Below are positions 52,661 to 60,641 of a DNA stretch of 64,000 nucleotides, piece after piece. Under the pieces are notes generated by a model. The model searched no databases. It had not been told where the DNA came from and saw nothing but the letters and a program-made list of their open reading frames with translations. Each line of letters begins with the position of its first letter. Positions within the stretch are counted from its first letter, which is position 1. The stretch is from Thermus igniterrae ATCC 700962 (GTDB lineage Bacteria > Deinococcota > Deinococci > Deinococcales > Thermaceae). A program made the position numbers and the translations under genes. The DNA lies in assembly GCF_000376265.1 (NCBI RefSeq), contig NZ_AQWU01000068.1, positions 156-64,155 of the forward strand. The letters run 5' to 3'.

Positions 52661-52777
52661 ATGGCCAATTTGTCTGCTTAATGTCAGGAGTTAGCTTGCT
52701 TTATGTCAGCAAAAGTCTTGACGATCTGCAAATGTTGCTTTCCTGTGCCCAACCCCCGCTTCCGTAAACTGGTGCCC
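52661..52777. other. A/T-rich spacer between amtB and the AlbA_2 gene
   Basis: Together with the amtB control region, this makes a 213-bp gap, one of the longest non-coding stretches here. It contains no gene I can support. A TTGACG at 52718-52723 has no good -10. TAAACT (52765-52770) ends seven bases before the downstream GTG and is the better promoter candidate. Confidence 0.5.
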
Positions 52778-54313
52778 GTGACGTGGCAGGAAGTGAAGGC
52801 ACGCCTTTCCGCCGGGCAGGACGAACGCACCCTCTTCCTGCCCCCAGACCTCTCCCCGGAGGAGCTGGCCCGGCACGCCGTGGGCCTGGCCAACCACCGC
52901 GGGGGCACCCTCTTCCTGGGGGTGAGCCCCGAGGGGAAGGTGCTGGGGGCGGCGGAGATCCACCCCCTGCAGATCACCCACGCCCTCTTCCAGCTCACCC
53001 AGGGCCTCCTCCTGCCCTACGTGGAGACCGTGGAGGGCCCTGAGGGGAAGGTGCTCCTCCTGCACGTGCCCCAAAGCCCCGCGGCCATCGCCTTGGGGCC
53101 GGGGCGGGTGCCCTTCTGGGACGGGAAACGCCTCACCGAGCTCAAGGTGGGGGAGGCCCGGCCCGAGCCCGACCTCACCGCCCAGGTCCTGCCGGCGGCC
53201 AGCCTCTCTGACCTGGACCCCCTGGAGGTCCTGCGCCTTAGGCGCATCCTGGAGGAGCGGGGGAGCAACCTGGCTGCCCTGCCCGACCTGGAGCTCCTCT
53301 TCGCCCTGGGCCTCCTGGAGCGGGTGGAGGGGGAGGAAAGGCCCACGGTGGCGGGGCTTCTGCTGGCGGGCACCCCCCTGGCCCTGCGGCGCCTCCTGCC
53401 CCAGGCGGAGGTGAGCTACTATTTCCACGAGGGGGCGGAGGGCTACAGCTTCCGCGAGGACCTCCTGCGCCCCATCCCCGCCCTCCTGGAACGGCTTAGG
53501 GACCTGATCCAGGCCCGCAACCGGGTGCGCTACCTCACCGTGGGGCTTTTCCGCATCGAGGTCTGGGATTTTGACGCCGAGGTCTACCGCGAGGCCCTGC
53601 TCAACGCCCTGGTCCACCGGGACTGGGCCAGCCCCGACGCCATCCAGGTGCACCACCACCCGGACCGTCTGGAGATCTCCAACCCCGGGGGCTTCCCCCC
53701 GGGCATCACCCCGGAGAACGTGCTCCGCCATCCCCCCAAGCGGCGCAACCCCCGGCTGGCGGAGGCCCTCTACCGCCTGGGCTACGTGGAGCGGGCGGGC
53801 AGTGGGGTGGACAAGATGTACCGCCTCCTCCTCAAGTACGGCAAGGAGCCCCCGGAGTACCGCCTCTACCCCGATGCCCTCACCCTCATCCTCTACAACC
53901 CCGAGCTGGACGAGGCCTTCGTGCGGGAGCTGGCGGAGGCCCAGGAGCGCCTGGGGGCCTTTAGCCTGGACCACCTCATCGCCGTGGCCCACCTCCGCCG
54001 GGTGGGGGAGGCCTCCTTGGAGGAGCTGGCCCGGGCCCTGCAGCTCCCCGAGGAGGCTGCCCGCCGCGTGCTTTCCCGCATGGAGCGCATGGGCCTGTTG
54101 CGCCGGGAGCGGGGCCGCTACCACCTCCTCCGGCGCGACCCCCTGGCCGAGGGGGTGCTGGGGTTTCTCCAGGTGCCGCGGTCCCGCCGGGAGGTGGAGG
54201 GCCTCCTGGGGCTTTCCTCCCGCCAGGCCCTGGCCCTCCTCAACCGCCTCCTGCGGGAGGGGCGGGTGGTGCGTCTGGGCCGGGGGGCGGCCACCCGCTA
54301 CCGGAGGGCCTAG
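52778..54313 (+). CDS. AlbA_2 (Schlafen-like) and HATPase domain transcriptional regulator
   Basis: 511 residues from GTG 52778. The N-terminal AlbA_2 domain (RTLFLPPDLSPEELARHAVGLANHRGGTLFLGV) belongs to the group often labelled RecG-like regulators. The C-terminal half holds a HATPase_c_4-type module (YREALLNALVHRDW, LEISNPGGFPPGIT, ERAGSGVDKMYRLL) and two winged helices (about 415-511). The start fits the TAAACT-7-base-GTG leaderless pattern; an in-frame start 25 codons upstream would add a Cys-rich segment from the A/T-rich spacer. Target genes unknown; divergent amtB is a candidate. Confidence 0.82.
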   Translation: MTWQEVKARLSAGQDERTLFLPPDLSPEELARHAVGLANHRGGTLFLGVSPEGKVLGAAEIHPLQITHALFQLTQGLLLPYVETVEGPEGKVLLLHVPQSPAAIALGPGRVPFWDGKRLTELKVGEARPEPDLTAQVLPAASLSDLDPLEVLRLRRILEERGSNLAALPDLELLFALGLLERVEGEERPTVAGLLLAGTPLALRRLLPQAEVSYYFHEGAEGYSFREDLLRPIPALLERLRDLIQARNRVRYLTVGLFRIEVWDFDAEVYREALLNALVHRDWASPDAIQVHHHPDRLEISNPGGFPPGITPENVLRHPPKRRNPRLAEALYRLGYVERAGSGVDKMYRLLLKYGKEPPEYRLYPDALTLILYNPELDEAFVRELAEAQERLGAFSLDHLIAVAHLRRVGEASLEELARALQLPEEAARRVLSRMERMGLLRRERGRYHLLRRDPLAEGVLGFLQVPRSRREVEGLLGLSSRQALALLNRLLREGRVVRLGRGAATRYRRA

Positions 54314-54765
54314 TGGTCCACCTGGTCCTTTACCAGCCGGAGATCCCCGAGAACACCGGGAACGCCGCCCGCACCGCCGCCGCCTTGGGCTTCCCCCTCC
54401 ACCTCATCCGACCCCTGGGTTTCCGCCTGGGGGACCGGCGGCTCAGGCGGGCGGGGCTGGACTACTGGCCCCACGTGGACCTCAGGGTCCACGACACCTT
54501 CGCCGCCTTCCTGGAAGGCCTTCCCCCGGGGGCCCGGGTGTGGGCCTTCAGCGCCCGGGCCGGGACCAGCCTCTACCAGGCCCGCTTCCAGGAGGGGGAC
54601 TACCTCCTTTTCGGCCCCGAGACCCGGGGGCTTCCCCCGGAGGTCCTGGCCCTTTTCCCCGGCCTGCGCATCCCCATGCCGGGGCCCGTGCGTTCCCTGA
54701 ACCTGGCCGTGGCCCTGGGGGTGGCGGCCTACGAGGCCTACCGCCAGCTTAAGGAAGCTCCGTGA
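54313..54765 (+). CDS. trmL: tRNA (cytidine/uridine-2'-O-)-methyltransferase TrmL
   Basis: SPOUT-class enzyme for ribose methylation of the wobble base in tRNA-Leu. 150 residues from GTG 54313, sharing a base with the previous TAG. Motifs: LYQPEIPENTGNAARTAAALG, YLLFGPETRGLPPEVL and VRSLNLAVALGVAAYEA forming the knot. Overlaps the convergent phosphoesterase gene by 17 bp. Confidence 0.93.
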   Translation: MVHLVLYQPEIPENTGNAARTAAALGFPLHLIRPLGFRLGDRRLRRAGLDYWPHVDLRVHDTFAAFLEGLPPGARVWAFSARAGTSLYQARFQEGDYLLFGPETRGLPPEVLALFPGLRIPMPGPVRSLNLAVALGVAAYEAYRQLKEAP

Positions 54766-55375
54766 GGGCATAGCCCTGGGCGTGCACCACCTCCACCCCC
54801 CAGGGGGTGCGGTGGCGCCGCTGGGGGTGGGCACCCAGGAGGGGGGTGTGGCCGTGCACGTGGAGCCGGGGGCGGAAGAGGCGGTGGAAAAGCCCCAGGG
54901 CCGGGCTTCCCCGGTGGGCGAAGTCCCGTCCGGCGGTGGGCCCTGGGGGCGGGGCGTGGGTGAGGAGGACGTCCAGCCCGTGGCCCAGGAGGAGCCGCCT
55001 GGGGAAGAGGAGGGGAAGGGGTTTCAGGGCCAGGCGGTAAAGCTCAGCCTCCAAAAGCTGCCCCTCCCCCTCCCGGTAGCGGGGCACCCCCCCGATGCCG
55101 TAGAAGAGCCTCCCCCCGTAGCGGAAAAGCCGGCCGTGGAGGTTCACCACGCCCCCGGGCCGCCGCCTTTGCCCTTCCTCCCACACCCACTCCTCCCCGT
55201 GGTTCCCGGGGACGAAGAGGACCGGCACTTCCACCTTGCTGGCCACGTACTCCAGGTACTCCCCGGGCAGGTCCCCCGCGGCCAGCACCAGGTCAAAGGG
55301 GGGCAGGTTCCCCGGGAAGCGCTGGGAGTGGATGTGGGGGTGGACCTGGTCGGCAAGGAGGAGGAGGCGCAACAC
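54749..55375 (-). CDS. Metallophosphoesterase
   Basis: 208 residues. LLADQVH at the start stands in for the usual D-x-H. Downstream motifs are VLAAGDLPGEYL, FVPGNHGEEW (GNH), LLTHAPPPG and HVHGHTPLLG (GHxH), typical of calcineurin-like phosphoesterases. The start could be GTG 55375 or TTG 55372; I chose GTG. A CAGAAT lies just upstream. Substrate unknown. Confidence 0.82.
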   Translation of the reverse strand: MLRLLLLADQVHPHIHSQRFPGNLPPFDLVLAAGDLPGEYLEYVASKVEVPVLFVPGNHGEEWVWEEGQRRRPGGVVNLHGRLFRYGGRLFYGIGGVPRYREGEGQLLEAELYRLALKPLPLLFPRRLLLGHGLDVLLTHAPPPGPTAGRDFAHRGSPALGLFHRLFRPRLHVHGHTPLLGAHPQRRHRTPWGVEVVHAQGYALTELP

Positions 55376-55396
55376 CCTTATTCTGCCAAAAGGCGG

Positions 55397-55402
55397 CATG
55401 AT
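55397..55402 (+). promoter_or_regulatory. -10 element CATGAT of the deacetylase gene
   Basis: CATGAT ends six bases before GTG 55409, with GGAGGC between; leaderless geometry. Confidence 0.45.
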
Positions 55403-55408
55403 GGAGGC

Positions 55409-56290
55409 GTGCGGGCCTACACCACGGCGCACCTGGCCTTTGACCTGCCCGAGGGCCACCCCTTTCCCCTCTACAAGTACGGGGGGGTGGCGGAGGCCCT
55501 AAAGGGGCTTCTCCCCATCCTCCCCGCCCCGGAGGTGCCCCGGGAAGCCCTCTTCATGGCCCACGACCCCGTTTACCTGGAAAGGCTCTTTGGGGAAGGG
55601 CTTTCGCGCCAGGAGGTTTTGCGGCTGGGCCTGCCCTTCAGCCCCGGGCTCCTGCGGCGGGCCCTGCACGCGGCGGGAGGGACTGTGGCCGCGGCGGAGG
55701 ACGCCCTCACCTTGGGCCTGGGCCTCAATCTAGCCGGGGGCACCCACCACGCCTTCCCCGACCGCGCCGAGGGGTACAGCCTCTTCAACGACGTGGCCGT
55801 GGCCGTGGCCTGGCTGCGGGCCCGGGGCTTTGTCGGGCGGGTTCTGGTGGTGGACCTGGACGCCCACCAGGGGAACGGCACCGCGGTCTTCTTCCAGAAT
55901 GACCCCAGCGTCTTCACCCTTTCCCTGCACGGGGAGCGGAACTACCCCCTGAAGAAGGAGCAAAGCGACCTGGACGTGGGCCTTCCCGACGGTACCGAGG
56001 ACACCCTTTACCTCCGGGCCCTGGAGGAGGCCCTGGAAAGGGCCCAGGCCTTCCGGCCGGCCTTGGTCTTCTACAACGCCGGGGTGGACGTCCTCCGGGG
56101 GGACCGCTTTGGCCGCCTGGCCCTGAGCCTCGAGGGGGTGCGGCAGCGGGACCGCGCCGTCTTCCGCTGGGTGCGGAGGCTGGGGGCCCCGCTGGTGGTG
56201 GTCATGGGCGGGGGGTACAACCGCGACCCCCGGCTTACCGTGGCCGCCCACGCGGAGACCTACCGCCTGGCCCTGAGCTCCTTGGCGTAG
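55409..56290 (+). CDS. Histone-deacetylase/AcuC-family deacetylase
   Basis: 293 residues. Zinc deacetylase core: AGGTHHAFPDRAEGYSLFND (catalytic His pair), VVDLDAHQGNGTA (Asp and His metal ligands), YNAGVDVL (Asp ligand) and VVMGGGYNRD. Bacterial relatives deacetylate acetyl-CoA synthetase (AcuC), acetoin-related targets or polyamines; which applies is unknown. The downstream convergent gene encodes a double acetyltransferase, a suggestive pairing. GTG 55409 is chosen by promoter spacing and family N-terminus. Confidence 0.9.
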   Translation: MRAYTTAHLAFDLPEGHPFPLYKYGGVAEALKGLLPILPAPEVPREALFMAHDPVYLERLFGEGLSRQEVLRLGLPFSPGLLRRALHAAGGTVAAAEDALTLGLGLNLAGGTHHAFPDRAEGYSLFNDVAVAVAWLRARGFVGRVLVVDLDAHQGNGTAVFFQNDPSVFTLSLHGERNYPLKKEQSDLDVGLPDGTEDTLYLRALEEALERAQAFRPALVFYNAGVDVLRGDRFGRLALSLEGVRQRDRAVFRWVRRLGAPLVVVMGGGYNRDPRLTVAAHAETYRLALSSLA

Positions 56291-57114
56291 GTGGCCACCG
56301 CCTCCTCGAGGCTGAACCCCAGCCCCCGGTAGAGCTCCAGGGCCCCCTTCTCGTGGTCGTGGGCCCGGACCCGCAGGAGGGAGGCCCCCTTCTTCTGCGC
56401 CAGCCGCGCGGCCTCGGAGAGCAGGGAGCGCCCGATGCCCTGGCCCCGGGCCTCGGGGATGACCCCGATGTAGGCCACGCTGGCCTCTTTGTCCTCTAGC
56501 TCCACCTCCGCCATGCCCACGGGCCGGTCCCCCCGGTAGGCCACCAGGAGGTGGACCTGAGGGTCGTGGAAATGCTCCAATAGCTCCTCGTCCGTCCACT
56601 TGAGGCGCAGGGCCCAGCCCTCCTCGCTCTCCCGGTAAAGCTCGCGGTACACCCCAGGGCCGGGGAAGCCCCTGCGGATGACGACCCCCTGGGGGGGCGG
56701 GTAGTCCAGCCCCCCAGGGTTTTTCACGAAGAAGTAGGTGAGGTGCAAAAGGTCGTAGCCCGCCTCCTCCAGGACCTCCCGTAGCGTGCGGTTCTCCTCC
56801 CGGGGAAAGGCGTAGAGTCTTTCCAAAAGGAGCTCGGAAGCCCGGGCCTCCGCGGCCTGAAGGAGGGGGAAGAGGTCCTCCCGCCCGTAGGCCAGGGGGC
56901 CTTCCAGGGCCGCCCCGTCCCAGAAGGGGTAGAGGCCCACGTATCCCGCCACCTCCCCCTCCCGGAGGAGGACCAGGCCGTCCTCCAGCTCCTCGGCCAG
57001 GCCCTCTGGGTCCCGGGCCTCCGGGGCCAGGACCCCCCGCTCTGGGCTGGCGTCCATCCAGCGGAGGAGCCTCACCAGTCCCGGGAGGTCTTGGCGGGCC
57101 ACGGGCCGGATCAT
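56260..57114 (-). CDS. GNAT acetyltransferase with two GNAT domains
   Basis: 284 residues. The N-terminal half (1-140) is a divergent GNAT-like fold. The C-terminal half (145-284) has the full acetyl-CoA motif VAYIGVIPEARGQGIGRSLLSEAARLAQ and ALELYRGLGFSLEEAVATY. Substrate unknown. A minus-strand TAGACT (57126-57121) ends six bases before ATG 57114. Its 3' end overlaps the deacetylase gene by 31 bp. Confidence 0.88.
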   Translation of the reverse strand: MIRPVARQDLPGLVRLLRWMDASPERGVLAPEARDPEGLAEELEDGLVLLREGEVAGYVGLYPFWDGAALEGPLAYGREDLFPLLQAAEARASELLLERLYAFPREENRTLREVLEEAGYDLLHLTYFFVKNPGGLDYPPPQGVVIRRGFPGPGVYRELYRESEEGWALRLKWTDEELLEHFHDPQVHLLVAYRGDRPVGMAEVELEDKEASVAYIGVIPEARGQGIGRSLLSEAARLAQKKGASLLRVRAHDHEKGALELYRGLGFSLEEAVATYAKELRARR

Positions 57115-57164
57115 GCCCTCAGTCTACCGCAAAGCCCTGGCCCAAAGCCGCCCTTGGCTTGGGG

Positions 57165-57818
57165 TTAGGGACCTATGTCCTCAGGGGGGGCCTCGAGGTT
57201 CATGGCCTTCACCACCCCTTCCTCCCCGTAGAAGTCCAGCACGGTGAGCTTGGCGTAGTCCTGCTCCAGCCTGAGCCCCTCCTCGGGGGGCAGGGGCAGG
57301 GCCAGGCTCAGGGCGGCGCGGTTCAGGGTGCAGTTGCCCACCACGAGGAGGGCCTGCCCCCGGTGCCGGGCCAGAAGCCCTCTCAGGGCCTCCCGCCCCC
57401 GTTCCCAGGCCGCCCGCACGCTCTCCCCCCCTGGGGGGGCGAAGCCCGCCTCGTCCGCCAGCCAGGCCCTCACCGCCTGGGGGTAGCGGGCCTGGACCTC
57501 GGGGAAGGGGAGGCCCTCCCAATGGCCCCAGCTCCGCTCCCTGAGCTCGGGGAGGAGGGTGTGGGGCACCCCCAGGGCCTCTCCCAGAAGGCGGGCCGCC
57601 TCGGCCTCCGCCCGGCTGTCTGCGGCGTACACCCAGGCCACGGGGTAGCGCCGCAACAGCCCCACCAGGGCCAGGAGGGCCCGCCTCCCCTCCTCGGCCA
57701 GGGGCAGGCCTGGGTGGCTGTAGAGCACGTGCTCCGGGTTCGCCACCGGCCCCGCCCGGGTGAGGAGGAGGGTGGTCTTGGGGTGGGGCCCGCGGAGGAA
57801 GTGGGCAAGGAGGCCCAT
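57165..57818 (-). CDS. Histidine-phosphatase-superfamily protein lacking catalytic histidines
   Basis: 217 residues. It matches phosphoglycerate-mutase-like phosphatases over most of its length (YAADSRAEAEAARLLGEAL, LRERSWGHWEGLPFPEV, PPGGESVRAAWERGREALRGL). The nucleophile motif RHG reads TRAG (residues 20-23), and the second SHG-type motif reads GNC (161-163). Both active-site histidines are therefore missing, and it is probably not a phosphatase. Leaderless: TATTCT on the minus strand (57830-57825), six bases, ATG 57818. Confidence 0.82.
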   Translation of the reverse strand: MGLLAHFLRGPHPKTTLLLTRAGPVANPEHVLYSHPGLPLAEEGRRALLALVGLLRRYPVAWVYAADSRAEAEAARLLGEALGVPHTLLPELRERSWGHWEGLPFPEVQARYPQAVRAWLADEAGFAPPGGESVRAAWERGREALRGLLARHRGQALLVVGNCTLNRAALSLALPLPPEEGLRLEQDYAKLTVLDFYGEEGVVKAMNLEAPPEDIGP

Positions 57819-57823
57819 GGCCC

Positions 57824-57830
57824 TAGAATA
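57824..57830. promoter_or_regulatory. Shared bidirectional -10 element TAGAATA
   Basis: TAGAAT forward (57824-57829), then six bases, then GTG 57836. TATTCT reverse (57830-57825), then six bases, then ATG 57818. The whole intergenic gap is 17 bp, so both leaderless genes must use this one A/T-rich element. Confidence 0.75.
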
Positions 57831-57835
57831 GGGGG

Positions 57836-58756
57836 GTGGAAAGGTGGGTGATCGTGAACCCGGCAGCGGGCCGGGGCAAGGTGGGGCGGCTTTCGGGGGC
57901 CATCCTGAAGGCGGCCCGGGAAGGGGGGGCAAAGGCCTTCCTCACCGAGGGGCCGGGCCACGCCACGGAGCTGGCCTACCAGGCCCCTGAGGGGGCCCGG
58001 GTGGTGGCCGTGGGGGGGGACGGCACGGTGCACGAGGTGCTCCGGGGCCTGGCGGGCACGGAGAAGGTCCTGGGGGTGGTGCCCATCGGGAGCGGCAACG
58101 ACTTCGCCCGCATGCTGGGCCTGCGGGGGCTTGCCTGGCGGGAGGCCTTAGCCCTGGCCCTCTCCGCCCCCGAGGAGGCCATAGACCTGGGCTGGGTAAA
58201 CGGCGAGCCCTTCGGGGCTTCCTTAGGCATCGGCTTCGACGCCCTGGTGGCCAAGAAGGCCTTCTCCGCCCCGCCTTTTTTGCGGGGCATGCCCCGCTAC
58301 CTCTACGCCCTCTTCGGGGTGCTCAAGGACCTGCGCCTGCCCGAGGGGCGGGTCCTGGTGGACGGGGCGGAGGTGCACCGGGGCCCCCTTCTCCTTCTGG
58401 CGGCCATGAACGGGCCCATGTACGGCGGGGGCATCCCCATCGCCCCCATGGCCGACCCCCGGGACGGCCTCCTCTCCCTGGTCCTGGCCCGCTCCTTCAC
58501 CCGGCCCGGGGTGGTCCTCATCCTGCCCCGCCTCCTCCTGGGCCGGCACCTCTCCCACCCCCAGGTGGTGGCCTATGCCGGGCGGAGGGTGGAGGTGGCC
58601 TTTTCCACTCCTGTGCCTGCCCACGCGGACGGTGAGCTCCTGCCCGAGGCCAGGGTGTACCAGGCCGAGGTCCGCCCCCTGGGGCTACGGGTGGTGGGGG
58701 GTAGGGTGGGGGTGAGGGGCGGGGAGGCTGTGCCCCGCCCTGTGGGGGTCTCTTGA
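57836..58756 (+). CDS. Diacylglycerol kinase/YegS-family lipid kinase
   Basis: 306 residues. WVIVNPAAGRGKVGRL, VVAVGGDGTVHEVLRGLAG (GGDGT catalytic loop) and GVVPIGSGNDFARMLGLRG are the defining DAGK catalytic motifs. The C-terminal domain contains MYGGGIPIAPMADPRDGLLSLVL. It phosphorylates a lipid such as diacylglycerol. GTG 57836 is fixed by the promoter and by the VNPAAG N-terminus. Confidence 0.92.
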   Translation: MERWVIVNPAAGRGKVGRLSGAILKAAREGGAKAFLTEGPGHATELAYQAPEGARVVAVGGDGTVHEVLRGLAGTEKVLGVVPIGSGNDFARMLGLRGLAWREALALALSAPEEAIDLGWVNGEPFGASLGIGFDALVAKKAFSAPPFLRGMPRYLYALFGVLKDLRLPEGRVLVDGAEVHRGPLLLLAAMNGPMYGGGIPIAPMADPRDGLLSLVLARSFTRPGVVLILPRLLLGRHLSHPQVVAYAGRRVEVAFSTPVPAHADGELLPEARVYQAEVRPLGLRVVGGRVGVRGGEAVPRPVGVS

Positions 58757-58772
58757 GCAGGAAGGGTGCTTT

Positions 58773-59160
58773 TTAGAAGCCCTCGGCGTGAAGGGATTCC
58801 GAAATGATCCCGCATTTTTGGCAGGACACTATAGATTTTTCAGCTAGGGCTTCATCGTAGGCGTGGCTGGTCAGGTTGCGCAGTTCAAGCATTTCCCGCC
58901 ACCCTGGGTCTTCTGGCAAAAGCCCAGCGTATGGCCATTCTCGGGGAGCGGGCCTCCAAACCCTGTATTTCCAGGTAGCCTTTTAGGACCTTCCAAGCCA
59001 GCCCAAAGGTGAGCTCAAAGCGCTGGATAGCGGCATCGCGGATGAATTCGTCCTTGGGGCGGGATAAGGCCTCGTCCAGCCGCTTTGTTGCCTGTTCTAG
59101 AAGGGCCACCTGGCTCCTAAGCCAAGCCTCCCTCTCCAAGGAGCACCCCCTCTCGTTCAA
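58773..59160 (-). pseudogene. Frameshifted HEPN/HI0074-type nucleotidyltransferase partner
   Basis: In the first frame LEQATKRLDEALSRPKDEF and RFELTFGLAWKVLKGYLEIQGLEARSPR match the HI0074/HEPN substrate-binding partner of MNT nucleotidyltransferases. The frame then breaks near 58926; the continuation AGLLPEDPGWREMLELRNLTSHAYDEALAEK is in a second frame. A break in an A5 run (58835-58839) moves IYSVLPKMRDHFG to a third frame. About a dozen bases also seem missing at the first break. Possible starts are TTG 59160 or 59139, overlapping the MNT gene. Real decay or base-calling errors would look alike. Confidence 0.75.
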
Positions 59161-59434
59161 CAACCCCCCTGAGCCCAGGAGCCCAGGAAAGCTCCACCAG
59201 GTCCACCCTTTGCAGGATGGGTAGCGCCTCGAGGGCTTCCCGCAGATGGGCCAGGGTGGCCAGGTCCAGGGGAGGGTCGGCCCAAAGGGCCAGGTCGTAG
59301 TCCGAACGGGGTGTGGCCTCCCCCCTGGACCGGGAGTCAAAGAGGTAGAGGCGGTAGCGCCGGCCTTGGAGCAGCTGGGCTACCCTTTGGGCCACCTCCC
59401 GCAGGACCTCTTCCTGGGGCACGGGTTGCCTCAC
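59117..59434 (-). CDS. MNT-type nucleotidyltransferase domain protein
   Basis: 105 residues from GTG 59434. Minimal nucleotidyltransferase with LYLFDSRSRGEATPRSDYDLALW: the DxD pair (45, 47) is present, but the first residue of the GS motif is Asp (D33-S34 instead of G-S). VDLVELSWAPGLRGVVEREGVLL is the usual C-terminus. Such proteins pair with HEPN proteins as MNT/HEPN modules, often antitoxin-toxin. Minus-strand TAGAAT (59446-59441), six bases, GTG. Its HEPN partner downstream is broken. Confidence 0.8.
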   Translation of the reverse strand: MRQPVPQEEVLREVAQRVAQLLQGRRYRLYLFDSRSRGEATPRSDYDLALWADPPLDLATLAHLREALEALPILQRVDLVELSWAPGLRGVVEREGVLLGEGGLA

Positions 59435-59471
59435 CCCTCCATTCTATGCTTCCGGGGGGCGGGCTTTCCCG

Positions 59472-59477
59472 TATACT
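59472..59477 (+). promoter_or_regulatory. aspC -10 element TATACT
   Basis: TATACT ends six bases before ATG 59484; leaderless geometry. No convincing -35 is visible. Confidence 0.55.
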
Positions 59478-59483
59478 TATGCC

Positions 59484-60641
59484 ATGCGCGGCCTTTCAGC
59501 GCGGGTCCAGGCCATGAAGCCCTCGGCCACGGTGGCGGTGAACGCCCGGGCCCTGGAGCTGAGGCGCCAGGGGGTGGACCTGGTGGCCCTCACCGCCGGC
59601 GAGCCCGACTTTGACACCCCAGAGCACGTAAAGGAGGCGGCCAGGCGGGCTCTGGCCCAGGGCAAGACCAAGTACGCCCCTCCGGCGGGCATCCCCGAGC
59701 TCCGGGAGGCCCTGGCGGAGAAGTTCCGGCGGGAAAACGGCCTTTTGGTAAGCCCGGAGGAGACCCTGGTCACCGTGGGGGGGAAGCAGGCCCTCTTCAA
59801 CCTCTTCCAGGCCATCCTGGACCCGGGGGACGAGGTGATCGTCCTGGCCCCCTACTGGGTGAGCTACCCGGAGATGGTGCGCTTCGCCGGGGGGGTGCCC
59901 GTGGAGGTGGCAACCCTTCCCCAGGAGGGCTTTGTCCCCGACCCCGAGGCGGTGCGGCGGGCCATCACCCCCCGCACCAAGGCCCTGGTGGTGAACTCCC
60001 CCAACAACCCCACGGGGGCGGTCTACCCCAAGGAGGTCCTGGAGGCCCTGGCCCGCCTGGCGGTGGAGCACGATTTCTACCTGGTCTCCGACGAAATCTA
60101 CGAGCACCTCATCTACGAGGGGGAGCATTTCTCCCCGGGTCGCCTGGCCCCGGAGCACACCATCACCGTGAACGGAGCGGCCAAGGCCTTCGCCATGACC
60201 GGCTGGCGCATTGGCTACGCCTGCGGCCCCAAGGCGGTCATCAAGGCCATGGCCGACGTCTCCAGCCAGTCCACCACCAGCCCGGACACCATCGCCCAGT
60301 GGGCCACCCTCGAGGCCCTCACCAACCTCGAGGCCTCCCAGGCCTTCGTGGCCATGGCCCGCGAGGCCTACCGCAGGCGGCGGGACCTGCTCCTGGAGGG
60401 CCTGGCGGAGCTTGGCCTCAAGGCGGTCCGTCCCAGCGGGGCCTTTTACGTGCTCCTGGACACCTCCCCCATCGCCCCGGACGAGGTAAAAGCGGCTGAG
60501 CGCCTCCTGGAGGCGGGGGTGGCCGTGGTCCCCGGCACGGACTTTGCCGCCTACGGGCACGTGCGCCTTTCCTACGCCACCAGCGAGGCCAATCTCAAGA
60601 AGGCCCTGGAGCGCTTCGCTGGCCTCCTCCAGACGGTCTAG
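59484..60641 (+). CDS. aspC: Aspartate aminotransferase
   Basis: PLP enzyme exchanging the amino group between aspartate and 2-oxoglutarate. 385 residues, very close to the T. thermophilus enzyme as I recall it. Motifs: LTAGEPDFDTPEHVKEAA, VNSPNNPTGAVYP, YLVSDEIYEHL and VNGAAKAFAMTGWRIGYA with the PLP Lys. The stop shares CTAG with the convergent lspA stop. Confidence 0.96.
   Translation: MRGLSARVQAMKPSATVAVNARALELRRQGVDLVALTAGEPDFDTPEHVKEAARRALAQGKTKYAPPAGIPELREALAEKFRRENGLLVSPEETLVTVGGKQALFNLFQAILDPGDEVIVLAPYWVSYPEMVRFAGGVPVEVATLPQEGFVPDPEAVRRAITPRTKALVVNSPNNPTGAVYPKEVLEALARLAVEHDFYLVSDEIYEHLIYEGEHFSPGRLAPEHTITVNGAAKAFAMTGWRIGYACGPKAVIKAMADVSSQSTTSPDTIAQWATLEALTNLEASQAFVAMAREAYRRRRDLLLEGLAELGLKAVRPSGAFYVLLDTSPIAPDEVKAAERLLEAGVAVVPGTDFAAYGHVRLSYATSEANLKKALERFAGLLQTV

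Noticed and set aside
52703-52777. N-terminal extension of the AlbA_2 regulator with a Cys-rich segment
   Set aside because: It would translate the A/T-rich spacer. GTG 52778 gives the family N-terminus and correct spacing from TAAACT.
58757-58884. A separate small gene after the lipid kinase
   Set aside because: The open stretches here are explained as the frameshifted end of the HEPN-type gene on the minus strand.
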